A stretch of DNA of 64,000 nucleotides from Pseudomonas sp. dw_358 (GTDB taxonomy: Bacteria > Pseudomonadota > Gammaproteobacteria > Pseudomonadales > Pseudomonadaceae): contig NZ_JAAVUX010000008.1 in NCBI RefSeq assembly GCF_018449655.1, positions 1 through 64,000 on the forward strand, written 5' to 3'. The notes below the pieces were generated by a model. It had not been told where the DNA came from. It ran no database searches and saw only the letters and a list, made by a program, of their open reading frames with translations. Both the position numbers and the translations under genes were made by a program. Positions within the stretch are counted from its first letter, which is position 1, and every line of letters begins with the position of its first letter. This document shows positions 53,249 through 62,406 of the stretch, piece after piece.

Positions 53249-55657
53249 ATGCACGATTTATCAAAAGCTTCAGGTCTGAGGCGCTTTACCTCAATCATCG
53301 CAGGCATTCTTGCCTTGCTTTTGCTGGCAGGCGGTATCTGGCTGGCCGCGCTGGGCGGTTCTTTATACTATGTGTTGACAGGCGTTGCGCTGCTGGTATT
53401 CGCCGTCCTGTTGTGGCGACGCTCCGCCGCATCGCTGTGGCTGTACGGCGCGTTGATGTTGATCACAGTGGTCTGGGGACTGTGGGAAGCCAGCTCGGAC
53501 TTCTGGGCCCTGGTGCCACGTTTCGACATCATCGGGGTGCTGGGTCTGTGGTTGCTGATCCCGGCGGTCACGCGTGATATTGCGCAGCCCTTGAAGCCTG
53601 GCAAAACCTTCTTGTCCGCGACACTGGCATTGGCGATTGTGGTGATGGTCTATTCCATCTTCAACGACCCGCAGGAAATCAACGGCTCCATCGCGACGGC
53701 ACAACCTGCGCAGCACCAGCCGGTGGAGGGCATCGCCAACGGCGACTGGCCTGCGTACGGCCGCACGCAGTCGGGCACGCGCTATTCGCCGCTGAGCCAG
53801 ATCAACGAAAGCAATGTCAAAGACCTTCAGGTGGCCTGGACTTACCACAGCGGCGAATCGAAAACCGCCAATGACTCGGGCGAAACCACCAACGAGCTGA
53901 CCCCGATCAAGGTCGGCGACAACATGTACATCTGCACCACGCACCAGAAACTGGTGGCGCTCGACCCGGCCACCGGTAAAGAGAAGTGGAGCTTCGATCC
54001 CAAGCTCAAATCCGACCCGTCGTATCAGCACTTGACCTGCCGCGGCGTCGCGTACTTCGATCAGGCTGACACCGCGCAGTTCGCGAAAAGTCTGGAAGGC
54101 ACCCAGCCGGTCGCCACCAGCTGCCCGCGCAAGGTCTTCCTGCCGGTCAACGACGGTCGCCTGTTCGCCATCAACGCCGACAACGGCAAGCCTTGCGACG
54201 ACTTCGCCAAAAACGGTGAGCTCGATCTTCTGCACTTGCAGCCCTATGCCTACCCGGGCGGTCTTGAACCGACCTCCCCGCCTATCGTGACCGGTACCAC
54301 GGTGATCATCGGCGGTGCGGTGACGGACAACCAGTCGGTGCATGAGCCTTCCGGTGCGATCCGTGGCTACGACGTCAACACCGGCGCTCTGAAGTGGATC
54401 TTCGACACCGGCGCCGAGAACCCGAACGCGGTCCCGAGCGATGGCCATACCCTGGTCAACAACTCGCCGAACGCCTGGGCCCCGCTCGCCTACGACGCCA
54501 AGACCGATGTGGTCTACGTACCAACGGGCGTAGAGACACCCGACATCTGGGGCGGCAACCGTACGCCGCTGATGGAGCGTTACGCCAGCTCGATCGTCGC
54601 GATGAATGCCTCCACCGGCAAGCTGGTGTGGAGCTTCCAGACCACCCACCACGACTTGTGGGACATGGACGTACCTTCGCAGCCAACGCTGGCAGATGTG
54701 AAGACCAATACGGGTGACGCAGTCCCTGCCATCTATGTGCCGACCAAGGCCGGTAACCTGTTCGTACTGGACCGTCGAGACGGCAAACCGATCGTACCTC
54801 TTTACGAGATGCCAGTGCCGAGCGGTGATGCCGCGCCAGGCGATCATGTGAGCCCGACCCAGCCTCACTCGGACCTCAACCTGACGTCGATTCAAACGTT
54901 GTCGGACAAGGAAATGTGGGGCGCGACCATGTTGGACCAGATGGTCTGCCGGGTGATGTTCAAGCGCCTGTCCTATCGTGGCCAATACACTCCGCCGTCC
55001 GAGCAAGGAACACTGGTGTTCCCGGGTAACCTGGGGGTCTTTGAATGGGGCGGCATTTCGGTAAACGCCGACCGTCAGGTCGCGGTGATGAACCCGATGG
55101 CGCTGCCGTTCGTGTCCAAGCTGATACCCCGGGGCCCGAACAACCCTATGTGGCCTAAAGACGGTGCCGCAGCAGGTACCGGGACCGAAGCGGGCATTCA
55201 ACCGCAGTACGGCGTGCCTTATGGCGTGGAAATCAACGCCTTCCTGTCGCCGCTGGGTTTTCCGTGCAAAGAGCCGGCCTGGGGCTATGTGGCGGGCGTC
55301 GACATGAAGACCCACAACGTGGTCTGGCGCAAACGCATCGGCACTATCCGCGACAGCCTGAAAGGCATCCAGCTGCCGCCGATGAAAATTGGTATTCCGA
55401 TGCTGGGTGGGCCGATGTCCACGGCGGGTAACCTGATGTTCATCGCCGGCACACAGGACGACTACCTGCGCGCCTTCAACGTCACCAACGGCGACATGGT
55501 CTGGGAAGTACGCTTGCCAGCAGGCGGTCAGGCCACACCGATGACCTATGAAAGCAATGGCAAGCAGTACATTGTGATCATGGCGGGCGGGCATAGCTCG
55601 TTTGGCACGAAGATGGGTGACTCGCTGATTGCCTACGCCCTGCCGTCGAAGCAATAA
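53249..55657 (+). CDS. gcd: Membrane-bound PQQ-dependent glucose dehydrogenase
   Basis: An 802-residue quinoprotein that oxidises glucose (and other aldoses) to the lactone in the periplasm and passes electrons to ubiquinone. The first 140 residues contain five membrane helices (IIAGILALLLLAGGIWLAAL; LMLITVVWGLWEASSDFWAL). The eight-bladed propeller begins at GDWPAYGRTQSGTRYSPLSQ, with PQQ-propeller repeats such as LVALDPATGKEKWSF and THHDLWDMDVPSQPTL, and a typical C-terminal GGHSSFGTKMGDSLIAYALP. The length is that of Pseudomonas Gcd. CAAGGTG precedes the start, and a strong terminator follows. Confidence 0.93.
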   Translation: MHDLSKASGLRRFTSIIAGILALLLLAGGIWLAALGGSLYYVLTGVALLVFAVLLWRRSAASLWLYGALMLITVVWGLWEASSDFWALVPRFDIIGVLGLWLLIPAVTRDIAQPLKPGKTFLSATLALAIVVMVYSIFNDPQEINGSIATAQPAQHQPVEGIANGDWPAYGRTQSGTRYSPLSQINESNVKDLQVAWTYHSGESKTANDSGETTNELTPIKVGDNMYICTTHQKLVALDPATGKEKWSFDPKLKSDPSYQHLTCRGVAYFDQADTAQFAKSLEGTQPVATSCPRKVFLPVNDGRLFAINADNGKPCDDFAKNGELDLLHLQPYAYPGGLEPTSPPIVTGTTVIIGGAVTDNQSVHEPSGAIRGYDVNTGALKWIFDTGAENPNAVPSDGHTLVNNSPNAWAPLAYDAKTDVVYVPTGVETPDIWGGNRTPLMERYASSIVAMNASTGKLVWSFQTTHHDLWDMDVPSQPTLADVKTNTGDAVPAIYVPTKAGNLFVLDRRDGKPIVPLYEMPVPSGDAAPGDHVSPTQPHSDLNLTSIQTLSDKEMWGATMLDQMVCRVMFKRLSYRGQYTPPSEQGTLVFPGNLGVFEWGGISVNADRQVAVMNPMALPFVSKLIPRGPNNPMWPKDGAAAGTGTEAGIQPQYGVPYGVEINAFLSPLGFPCKEPAWGYVAGVDMKTHNVVWRKRIGTIRDSLKGIQLPPMKIGIPMLGGPMSTAGNLMFIAGTQDDYLRAFNVTNGDMVWEVRLPAGGQATPMTYESNGKQYIVIMAGGHSSFGTKMGDSLIAYALPSKQ

Positions 55658-55704
55658 GCGACTGAGCAGTAAAATAGAGTCTGATTGATCGGGCCAAGGC
55701 TGAT

Positions 55705-55735
55705 GACAACCCCCGCTTTCGAGCGGGGGTTTGTC
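55705..55735 (+). terminator. Rho-independent terminator after gcd
   Basis: The 10-base arms AACCCCCGCT (55708-55717) and AGCGGGGGTT (55722-55731) enclose a TTCG tetraloop, 50 bases after the gcd stop. Confidence 0.9.
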
Positions 55736-55798
55736 GTTTACAAGAATGCGAACGTTATATGAAAACCCGTTACCGACGTTTCCTTCCGGTCTGGTTTT

Positions 55799-56173
55799 TC
55801 ACGCCAGCTGCCTCTCGACAGGTACTGTCCGAGCAGTGACTTCGTCCCCGGTATGCAGGGTTGTCACGGTTTCGATCAGCACGATGCCGCATTCCTCAGA
55901 GGCGACAGGGTTATGTCGGACACCCTTGGGAATCACGCAGAATTCACCGGGGTGCACGATGACGCCTCTGTCTTCCAGCTGAATGTCAAGGGTGCCATAC
56001 ACCACCATGAACATTTCATCTTCATCGGCATGGGCGTGCCAGATGAGCTCGCCTTTGAGCTTCGCCACTTTGATGTACTGGTTGTTGACCTGGCCAATGA
56101 CCTGGGGCGACCAATGCTGGGTGACCTTGTCCAGGGCTGCTTGAATGTTTGTACTGTTCGCACTGAGGATCAT
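55799..56173 (-). CDS. Cupin-domain protein
   Basis: A 124-residue single-domain cupin. The metal motif is IWHAHADEDEMFMVVYG, with the second part in CVIPKGVRHNPVASEE. The substrate is unknown; such cupins include isomerases, dioxygenases and sugar-binding proteins. It is divergent from a LysR gene 90 bases away, which probably controls it. Confidence 0.85.
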   Translation of the reverse strand: MILSANSTNIQAALDKVTQHWSPQVIGQVNNQYIKVAKLKGELIWHAHADEDEMFMVVYGTLDIQLEDRGVIVHPGEFCVIPKGVRHNPVASEECGIVLIETVTTLHTGDEVTARTVPVERQLA

Positions 56174-56263
56174 GAAGACGGCTCCACCAAAAAGGAAACT
56201 ACCTTACGTGGACAGCGTGACGCTCCGTATCGAATGTTTATAATAGGGCCATTAGTAACCCTG

Positions 56264-57142
56264 ATGGCCACTGGCATGACCCACCCAAGAACCGTCGATC
56301 TTGTCCTCCTCCGTAGCTTCGTCGCCATTGCCCGATCAGGTAGCATAAGCGCCGCCGCGCGCCATCTGCATCTCACGCAAGGAGGCATCAGCCAGCAAGT
56401 GAAGCGGCTTGAGGCCTTTTTTGGATGTCAGCTTCTTGATCGAGACCCCGCAGGGACAAGGCTGACTGACCGTGGGAGAGATTTTCTGCCCAAGGCACGG
56501 CGGCTCCTTGATCTCAACGACAGCCTGTGTGGGGAAATGATCGGCCCGGCCCTCCCGGAAACGGTGAGGGTTGGCGTGCCTCATGATATGGGCGGATCAC
56601 ATTTTGCTCCTGTTCTGAAAGTCTTTGCCCAACAACATCCGGACGTAGAGGTCATCGTTGTATCCGGGTCGTCGGTCGACCTGATGAATGATTTCTCCAA
56701 GGGCCTGATCGACCTGACGATCAGTCAGTGCCCTGAGGACGAAGGGGTGGGAGAGCGCCTGTCTCTGGAACCGCTGGTCTGGATCGGTCACTCGCAACAG
56801 CTGTGTATCCAGAGGCCGTTGCCACTCTGTTTTATTACGCCAACCTGCACATTTCGCCGTACCGTGTTTTCACGACTCGGGGAGGTGGATATCAGCTGGC
56901 GCGTGATATTTGAAAATGCCTCGGTTGACACCACTCTTGCCACTGTAAAAAGCGGTCTTGCGCTCACGCCATGGCTTCGCTCGCTGGTGCCGGATGATTT
57001 TCAGATGCTGGGGACAGATTCTGGACTGCCACTTTTACCGGATTTCGCCATCGAGCTTCATGTCTCACCAACGGCTGCCCAAGGCGCCTTGGCAATGGCT
57101 GAGATCATCCGCAGTCACGGGTTGCCAAACACCAGCTCGTAG
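56264..57142 (+). CDS. LysR-family transcriptional regulator
   Basis: A 292-residue LysR regulator (VDLVLLRSFVAIARSGSISA; LTQGGISQQVKRLEAFFGCQ). The start is uncertain among ATG 56264, 56276 and 56234, and none has a good ribosome binding site. The frame stays open far upstream, but that part is antisense to the cupin gene. It is divergent from the cupin gene, and its last 28 bases overlap convergently the next LysR gene. Confidence 0.83.
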   Translation: MATGMTHPRTVDLVLLRSFVAIARSGSISAAARHLHLTQGGISQQVKRLEAFFGCQLLDRDPAGTRLTDRGRDFLPKARRLLDLNDSLCGEMIGPALPETVRVGVPHDMGGSHFAPVLKVFAQQHPDVEVIVVSGSSVDLMNDFSKGLIDLTISQCPEDEGVGERLSLEPLVWIGHSQQLCIQRPLPLCFITPTCTFRRTVFSRLGEVDISWRVIFENASVDTTLATVKSGLALTPWLRSLVPDDFQMLGTDSGLPLLPDFAIELHVSPTAAQGALAMAEIIRSHGLPNTSS

Positions 57143-58071
57143 TCAACCTTTTCATTTCCACCAGGGGGCAACTTTGCCGCGAGCTGTCCACAGCGCTCCT
57201 GTAGAAAGCTGCGCAGTTGAGTGATCACCGGCGTCAATCTGGAGCGATGCGCACAGATAAGATGTAAAGGTGAAGGTTCACAATGACTGCTCGGGAATAC
57301 CTCGACGAGATGCCCGGCCAGCAGATCGGGCATCAGATCCAGGCGAGATTTATAGATGAGCCCTTGCCCGGCAACCGCCCACCGGCGGACAGCGTCGGCA
57401 TCGTCGCTGACGCGATCCCCGGTCACGCCCACGGTTCGCTCGCCCTCGGGCAGAGTGAAACGCCATCGTTCATGTATCTGTTCACTCCATACGAATCTGA
57501 GGCAGTTGTGCTGACTTAAATCGTCAACGCTCTGCGGCACACCCTTTCGCTCCAGATAGGCCGGCGAAGCACACAACGCGCGTCGGTTGTTCTCGATCAA
57601 TGGTAAAGCGACCAGTGACGAATCCGCCAAGGCGCCATAGCGCAAAGCAGCGTCCAAGGGGTGGCGCAGCAGATCGGCGGCGCGGTCACTCATGCGCAGA
57701 TGCAGTACAAGCTTGGGGTGCCTGCCTTGAAATTCATCCATCCAGCCGAGCAGAAGATTGCGCCCGAAATCGGAAGGCACCGAAAGTCTTAGAGGGCCTG
57801 ACAGCTCGCACGAATCATGTGCCAGTGCAGCACGACCTTGTCGTTGCGCCTCTAATAACGCAATGGCATGGGGTAAATAACGCTCTCCATCCTCAGAGAG
57901 TTGCAAGCTACGCGTCGATCGAATGAAGAGCCGCACCTTCAATGCCTTCTCCAGCCGCTGTACAGCAGCGCTGGCAAGCCCTGGGGAGATATTCAGGTGA
58001 CGGGCCGCTTCAGAAAAGCTGACCGCCTCGACTGAGCGAATGAATATTTCAACGTCATTGAGTCGGATCAT
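57115..58071 (-). CDS. LysR-family transcriptional regulator
   Basis: A 318-residue LysR regulator of the CrgA-like type (MIRLNDVEIFIRSVEAVSFS; SPGLASAAVQRLEKALKVRL; effector domain LRMSDRAADLLRHPLDAALR). It overlaps the preceding LysR gene tail to tail at 57115-57142, so each gene's end is antisense to the other. Confidence 0.88.
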   Translation of the reverse strand: MIRLNDVEIFIRSVEAVSFSEAARHLNISPGLASAAVQRLEKALKVRLFIRSTRSLQLSEDGERYLPHAIALLEAQRQGRAALAHDSCELSGPLRLSVPSDFGRNLLLGWMDEFQGRHPKLVLHLRMSDRAADLLRHPLDAALRYGALADSSLVALPLIENNRRALCASPAYLERKGVPQSVDDLSQHNCLRFVWSEQIHERWRFTLPEGERTVGVTGDRVSDDADAVRRWAVAGQGLIYKSRLDLMPDLLAGHLVEVFPSSHCEPSPLHLICAHRSRLTPVITQLRSFLQERCGQLAAKLPPGGNEKVDYELVFGNP

Positions 58072-58244
58072 TTTCTGAACACGACGGAAGGGTTATTAGA
58101 AAAGGCCATTTTTTCTCCGACTCAGGAAACACACACTATCCAGGCCGCCCCATTCCGCTGGCCCTGCACACACGGGACGAGAGCGCCCGGGTGGACGGGG
58201 CCATTGCCGGGTGGGTGGCGTTGCTCAAGGCGTGATGCAACTCC

Positions 58245-58715
58245 CTACGACGCAGGACCGCCGATTCCCGCCGCCGCCTGTTCGGAGATCTTGGTCTCGA
58301 TGGCACCTGTCGCACCGCTGACGCCGACAGCGCCCACCACCTTGCCGGCTATTTGCACCGGCGTGCCGCCGCCCAGCGGGACCATGCCTGGCAACGTGGC
58401 GATGGCCGGTTCCTGGGCATTGGCGCGGTCCATGAAGCGCGCGGTCGAGGTTCGGTACAGCGCCGCAGCGCGGGCTTTGAGGATCGAGGCATCGACACAG
58501 CCAGGGGCCGCATCGTCCATCCGGCCGAAGGCCAGCAGCAGGCCGGACTGATCCACCACGGCAATGCAGACGTGGGCCTGCTGGGCCTGAGCGGCGGCTT
58601 TGCCAGCAGCGATCAGCCGGTCGCTGTCGGTCTGGGTCATCACGGTTTGCTGGGCCGAGGCCTGAGCCAGGACCGGCAACAACGAAAGGCTCAAGAGAGC
58701 AAGAAGAGCGCGCAT
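58245..58715 (-). CDS. Exported GlcG/HbpS-family heme-binding-like protein
   Basis: A 156-residue protein with a signal peptide (MRALLALLSLSLLPVLAQAS) and a GlcG/HbpS fold: CIAVVDQSGLLLAFGRMDDA, ILKARAAALYRTSTARFMDR, PGMVPLGGGTPVQIAGKVVG, AVGVSGATGAIETKISEQAA. The family includes heme-binding sensors and proteins of glycolate/diol metabolism; the role here is unknown. ATG 58715 is chosen because the signal peptide starts there. Confidence 0.85.
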   Translation of the reverse strand: MRALLALLSLSLLPVLAQASAQQTVMTQTDSDRLIAAGKAAAQAQQAHVCIAVVDQSGLLLAFGRMDDAAPGCVDASILKARAAALYRTSTARFMDRANAQEPAIATLPGMVPLGGGTPVQIAGKVVGAVGVSGATGAIETKISEQAAAGIGGPAS

Positions 58716-58963
58716 GAATGTCACAACCTCAGGTGGCTGGAAGAGCCTGCAAGCATAACCTGCAAAGACAGCCGCCAAGCCGTCGAGTGGCCGCTGAACG
58801 AACGCATTTCATCTTGCGCACAGCGCCTTCATCGCGCGCCGAAATCGATCACTGCCCTCGTCGCGTGCGCTGCGATCAGGCGCGCCCGTACCGCCTCGAT
58901 CTGACCGTCGAAAACCCTCGACTGAAGATAAATCGCGCGGGATCAATAGGATAAAAGCATTTC

Positions 58964-59022
58964 TGTTCATATGAACAAGACTGGCACACATGCTGCTCTA
59001 TGACCATTGTTCACATGAACAA
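58964..59022. promoter_or_regulatory. Twin TGTTCAYATGAACA palindromes upstream of PhyH-amine oxidase operon
   Basis: Two near-identical dyads lie in the 337-base gap 58716-59052: TGTTCATATGAACA (58964-58977) and TTGTTCACATGAACAA (59007-59022). Their centres are 44 bases apart, about four helical turns. The second lies 31 bases before the dioxygenase start. Such spacing suits a dimeric repressor binding two sites on the same DNA face. No matching regulator gene can be named in the window. Nothing else was recognised in the gap. Confidence 0.65.
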
Positions 59023-59052
59023 CCGTCATTCGTAGAGGAAGCAAAGCATCCC

Positions 59053-59955
59053 ATGAAGGCTCAACTGACGACCTTGCCCGTTACCGCGACGCCCGAAGCA
59101 GTCGCCGAAATCCTCCGGCGCGACGGCGGTGTGATCATCCGCGATATCGTTGACAGCGCCACCCTCGAAGGCCTGCGCGCCGACCTCGACCCGATCCTCG
59201 AAGTCACCCCACCGGGCATCGACCCTGATTTTGCCGGCACCGCCACCCGCCGCGCCGGGCGCCTGTTCGCCCGCTCGCCGCACATCCAGACCCTGGCCCT
59301 GAGCCCGCTGTACCTGGGGGTTTCGCAACTGATCCTGCAAAAGCCTGCGACTTACTGGCTCGGCGAAAAACGCCTGGACGTGGTCCCGGACCTGCGCATC
59401 GGCGTGACCATGGCGATCCGCATCTACCCAGGCCAGGGTGCCCAACCGTTGCACCGAGACGACTTCGTGTTTCTCTGGGAACACCCCACCTACGGCCGCG
59501 AAGCGCGGGTGCAGATCATGCTCGCGGTGAGCGACTTCACCCAAGCCAACGGCGCCACCCTGGTGATCCCCGGCAGCCACCGCTGGGACGACCAGCGTGC
59601 GCCGCGCCGCGAAGAAGCGGTGAGCGCAGAAATGAAAGCCGGCAGCGCGCTGATCTGGGTGGGGTCGATCTACCACGCCGGTGGCCAGAACACCTGCGAC
59701 GCGCCGCGCACCGGCATCACCCTGTCCTATGACCTGGCCAACCTGCGCCAGGAAGAAAACCAGCTGCTCTCGGTGCCGCTGGAGACCGTGCGCGAAATGC
59801 CCGAACAGATGCAGCGCCTGCTTGGCTGGACCATGGGCGACAACTTCATGGGCTATGTGGAGCGTGATGGCCGCGCCATGGACCCGCGCCAGTTGCTGGA
59901 CCTGCCGGAATACCGCATGGGCGAAGGCATCCTGGATTCACGCAACACCCAATAA
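59053..59955 (+). CDS. Phytanoyl-CoA dioxygenase (PhyH) family oxygenase
   Basis: A 300-residue Fe(II)/2-oxoglutarate oxygenase. The facial triad is His134-x-Asp136 in QPLHRDDFVFLW and His208 in VGSIYHAGGQN, with the 2-oxoglutarate Arg219 in DAPRTGITLSYD. ATG 59053 (MKAQLTTLPVTATP) follows AGAGGAAG; an earlier in-frame ATG would place the operator inside the gene. It is the first gene of the amine oxidase operon. It could hydroxylate an amine or its acid product; the substrate is unknown. It is a different subfamily from the dioxygenase at 795. Confidence 0.87.
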   Translation: MKAQLTTLPVTATPEAVAEILRRDGGVIIRDIVDSATLEGLRADLDPILEVTPPGIDPDFAGTATRRAGRLFARSPHIQTLALSPLYLGVSQLILQKPATYWLGEKRLDVVPDLRIGVTMAIRIYPGQGAQPLHRDDFVFLWEHPTYGREARVQIMLAVSDFTQANGATLVIPGSHRWDDQRAPRREEAVSAEMKAGSALIWVGSIYHAGGQNTCDAPRTGITLSYDLANLRQEENQLLSVPLETVREMPEQMQRLLGWTMGDNFMGYVERDGRAMDPRQLLDLPEYRMGEGILDSRNTQ

Positions 59956-59991
59956 GACCCCGACCGTGCCGATGATTTCGAGGAACCCCGC

Positions 59992-61950
59992 ATGACCATT
60001 CAACAGATCGACACCAGCCAATCCCCGACGCCCCTGCTGGCCACGCTCCACGCCAGTGAAATCGACACCCTGCGCGACGTGCTTGCCAGCGCCGGCCAAG
60101 TCACTGCCACCGCACGGTTCGCCTACGTGGGCCTGCAAGAGCCGCACAAGCGCGACGTCCTCGCGTGGCAGGCCGGCAACGGCCCGCGCCCGCCGCGGGT
60201 GGCGCGCATCATCATGCTGGACATCGCCACGGGGCTGGGCACCGACTACCGCGTGGACGTGGAATCGGCCGTGCTGCTGTCCAGCACCGCCATCGACCCG
60301 GACAAGGGCCAGGCACCGATCATCGTCGAAGAATACGAGATCCCCGGCCAAGTGCTGGCCACCGAGCCGCAGTGGATCGAAGCGCTGGCCAAGCGCGGCC
60401 TGACCCCGGGGCAAGTGGTCGCCGTGCCGCTGTCCGCCGGCACCTACAACCTGCCCGGCGAAGAAGGCCGGCGCATGATCCGCGTGTTCGCCTTTCATCA
60501 GGAGCACCCGCTGGACCAGCCCCTCGCCCACCCGGTGGACGGGCTCTGCGCCTACGTGGACCTGACCACCCGCGAGATGACCGAGTTGATCGACCACCGC
60601 GTGTACCCGGTGCCGCAGGAGTCGGCCAACTACGACGACCCGCACCACAAGCGTCCCCCGCTCGAAGGCCTCAAACCCATCGAAATCATCCAGCCCGAAG
60701 GGCCAAGTTTCACTGTGCGTGGCGAACATGTGGAGTGGGCCAACTGGAGCCTGGACGTCGGCTACGACCTGCGCGAAGGGCTGCTGTTGCGTCAGTTGAG
60801 CTACAACGACCAGGGGGTCAAGCGTCCGGTCATGTACCGCGCCTCGGTAGCCGAAATGGTCGTGCCCTACGCCGACCCGCAGCCCACTCGCTACTGGCAG
60901 AACTACTTCGATGCCGGCGAGTACATTTTCGGTCGCTTTGCCAATCAACTGGCGCTGGGTTGCGACTGCCTGGGCGAGATCCACTACTTCGACGCCACCG
61001 TCGCTGACTCCTTCGGCCAGCCGCAAACCCTGAAGAACGTCATCTGCATGCACGAGGAAGACTTCGGCATCCTGTGGAAACACACTGACATGTGGACCGG
61101 CAGCCAGGAGACTCGGCGCCAGCGCCGCCTGGTGATCAGCTTTTTCACCACCGTGGGCAACTACGATTACGGTTTCTACTGGTACCTGTACCTGGATGGC
61201 ACCATCGAGTGTGAAGCCAAGCTCACCGGCATCCCCTTCCCCACCTCGTTCCCGCCCGAGGGCTCGGCGTTCCAGAACGAACTGATCCCGGGCCTGGGCG
61301 CCCCCTACCATCAGCACCTGTTCAATGTGCGCCTGGACATGACTGTCGACGGTGTCAGCAACGCCGTGGAAGAGGTTCAGGCCAAGCGCTTGCCGATCTC
61401 CGGCCTCAACCCCCACGGCAACGCCTTCTCCTGCGAAACCACGCGCCTGCGCAGCGAGAAGGAAGGCAACCGTGACTATAACGCGGCCCTGGGCCGGGTC
61501 TGGCACATCATCAACACCGAAAAGACCAACCGCGTCGGCAAGCCCACCGGCTATGTCCTGCAATCGGCCGAAAGCCCGATGCTGCTGGCCGACCCCAGTT
61601 CTTCGATCGCTCAGCGCGCGGCCTTTACCACCAAACCACTGTGGGTCACCCAATACGCGCCGCACGAGCAGTACCCGTCGGGCGACATGGTCAACCAGAG
61701 CGCCTTCGGCTCGGGCCTGCCCGAATATTCGGCCGGCGACCGCTCCCTGGACGGCGAAGACCTGGTGCTCTGGCACACCTTCGGCGTGACCCATTTTCCG
61801 CGCTCCGAAGAGTGGCCGATCATGCCGGTGGACTACGCCAGGTTCACTCTCAAACCGTACAACTTCTTCGACACCTGCCCGGTGATGAACGTCCCTCGGC
61901 CCACCCCCAGGCATTGCGCCGGCGGGGCCAAGGGCGGCTGCCATGACTGA
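59992..61950 (+). CDS. Copper-containing primary amine oxidase
   Basis: A 652-residue quinoprotein amine oxidase that converts primary amines plus oxygen and water to aldehydes, ammonia and peroxide. The topaquinone precursor is Tyr391 in TVGNYDYGFYWYL. Copper ligands are His-x-His in YHQHLFNVRLDM and His in GVTHFPRSEEWPIMP. The catalytic base Asp lies in NYFDAGEYIFG. No signal peptide is seen, so it looks cytoplasmic, as in Arthrobacter-type enzymes and unlike periplasmic TynA. AGGAA precedes the start, 36 bases after the dioxygenase. Confidence 0.92.
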   Translation: MTIQQIDTSQSPTPLLATLHASEIDTLRDVLASAGQVTATARFAYVGLQEPHKRDVLAWQAGNGPRPPRVARIIMLDIATGLGTDYRVDVESAVLLSSTAIDPDKGQAPIIVEEYEIPGQVLATEPQWIEALAKRGLTPGQVVAVPLSAGTYNLPGEEGRRMIRVFAFHQEHPLDQPLAHPVDGLCAYVDLTTREMTELIDHRVYPVPQESANYDDPHHKRPPLEGLKPIEIIQPEGPSFTVRGEHVEWANWSLDVGYDLREGLLLRQLSYNDQGVKRPVMYRASVAEMVVPYADPQPTRYWQNYFDAGEYIFGRFANQLALGCDCLGEIHYFDATVADSFGQPQTLKNVICMHEEDFGILWKHTDMWTGSQETRRQRRLVISFFTTVGNYDYGFYWYLYLDGTIECEAKLTGIPFPTSFPPEGSAFQNELIPGLGAPYHQHLFNVRLDMTVDGVSNAVEEVQAKRLPISGLNPHGNAFSCETTRLRSEKEGNRDYNAALGRVWHIINTEKTNRVGKPTGYVLQSAESPMLLADPSSSIAQRAAFTTKPLWVTQYAPHEQYPSGDMVNQSAFGSGLPEYSAGDRSLDGEDLVLWHTFGVTHFPRSEEWPIMPVDYARFTLKPYNFFDTCPVMNVPRPTPRHCAGGAKGGCHD

Positions 61951-62353
61951 GCCTTTGGTCACAGCGCCTTCGTCGCTTCTGCTCGCTTGCGCCCGTTTGG
62001 GCGCGGGCCTTGCCGTGCTGTCCGCCGGCTTGCACGCCGTGGCCGCCGGCAGTGATGCCCACGGCCTGGCCATGGCCGCCATGGCTGGATTTTCGCTGTG
62101 GTGCGCGGTCAAGCTCTGGCGTCCCTCGGGGCCTGGGGCCTGGCGCATGCTCGGCCTGTGCGCCGGGGCCATGGTGCTGCTGCACGGCGTCATGCAATGG
62201 CGCATGCAGGCTGCCATGGCCGCCATGCCCGGCATGGTGATGCAAAGCACGTCGCCGGAACGGGCGATGTCCGCCGCCGTGGTGGTCGCCTGCAGCGAAA
62301 TGGTCCTGGCGCTGTTCGCCCTGTGGTACCTGCGCAGGCGCCCGTCTTGCTGA
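61943..62353 (+). CDS. Small Met-rich membrane protein, unknown function
   Basis: A 136-residue protein with about four hydrophobic helices (LGAGLAVLSAGLHAVAAGSD; MAAMAGFSLWCAVKLW; MLGLCAGAMVLLHGVM; AAVVVACSEMVLALFALWYL) and a Met-rich loop (QWRMQAAMAAMPGMVMQS). The ATG lies eight bases inside the amine oxidase end, implying coupling. Met clusters can bind copper(I), so helping load copper into the oxidase is one idea, unsupported beyond position and composition. Confidence 0.7.
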   Translation: MTEPLVTAPSSLLLACARLGAGLAVLSAGLHAVAAGSDAHGLAMAAMAGFSLWCAVKLWRPSGPGAWRMLGLCAGAMVLLHGVMQWRMQAAMAAMPGMVMQSTSPERAMSAAVVVACSEMVLALFALWYLRRRPSC

Positions 62354-62406
62354 AAATCTGCCGTTGCCTGTGAAACCTTCGATCAAAGCCACTTCGGGAG
62401 TTGTTC

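Noticed and set aside
53363..55654. A 763-codon open frame on the minus strand opposite gcd
   Set aside because: It is a mirror of the high-GC gcd coding sequence. It has no domain pattern, and gcd matches its family over the full length.
55853..56263. Upstream extension of the LysR gene at 56264
   Set aside because: The extension is antisense to the cupin gene and lies before the conserved LysR N-terminus.
58150..58234. Short plus-strand tail reading DESARVDGAIAGWVALLKA then stop
   Set aside because: It could be the end of a lost gene, but fewer than 25 codons with no recognised family is too little to call.
59938..62250. A 770-codon open frame on the minus strand opposite the copper amine oxidase
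   Set aside because: It is antisense to a gene with all catalytic residues in place. The translated product is low-complexity and matches no family.
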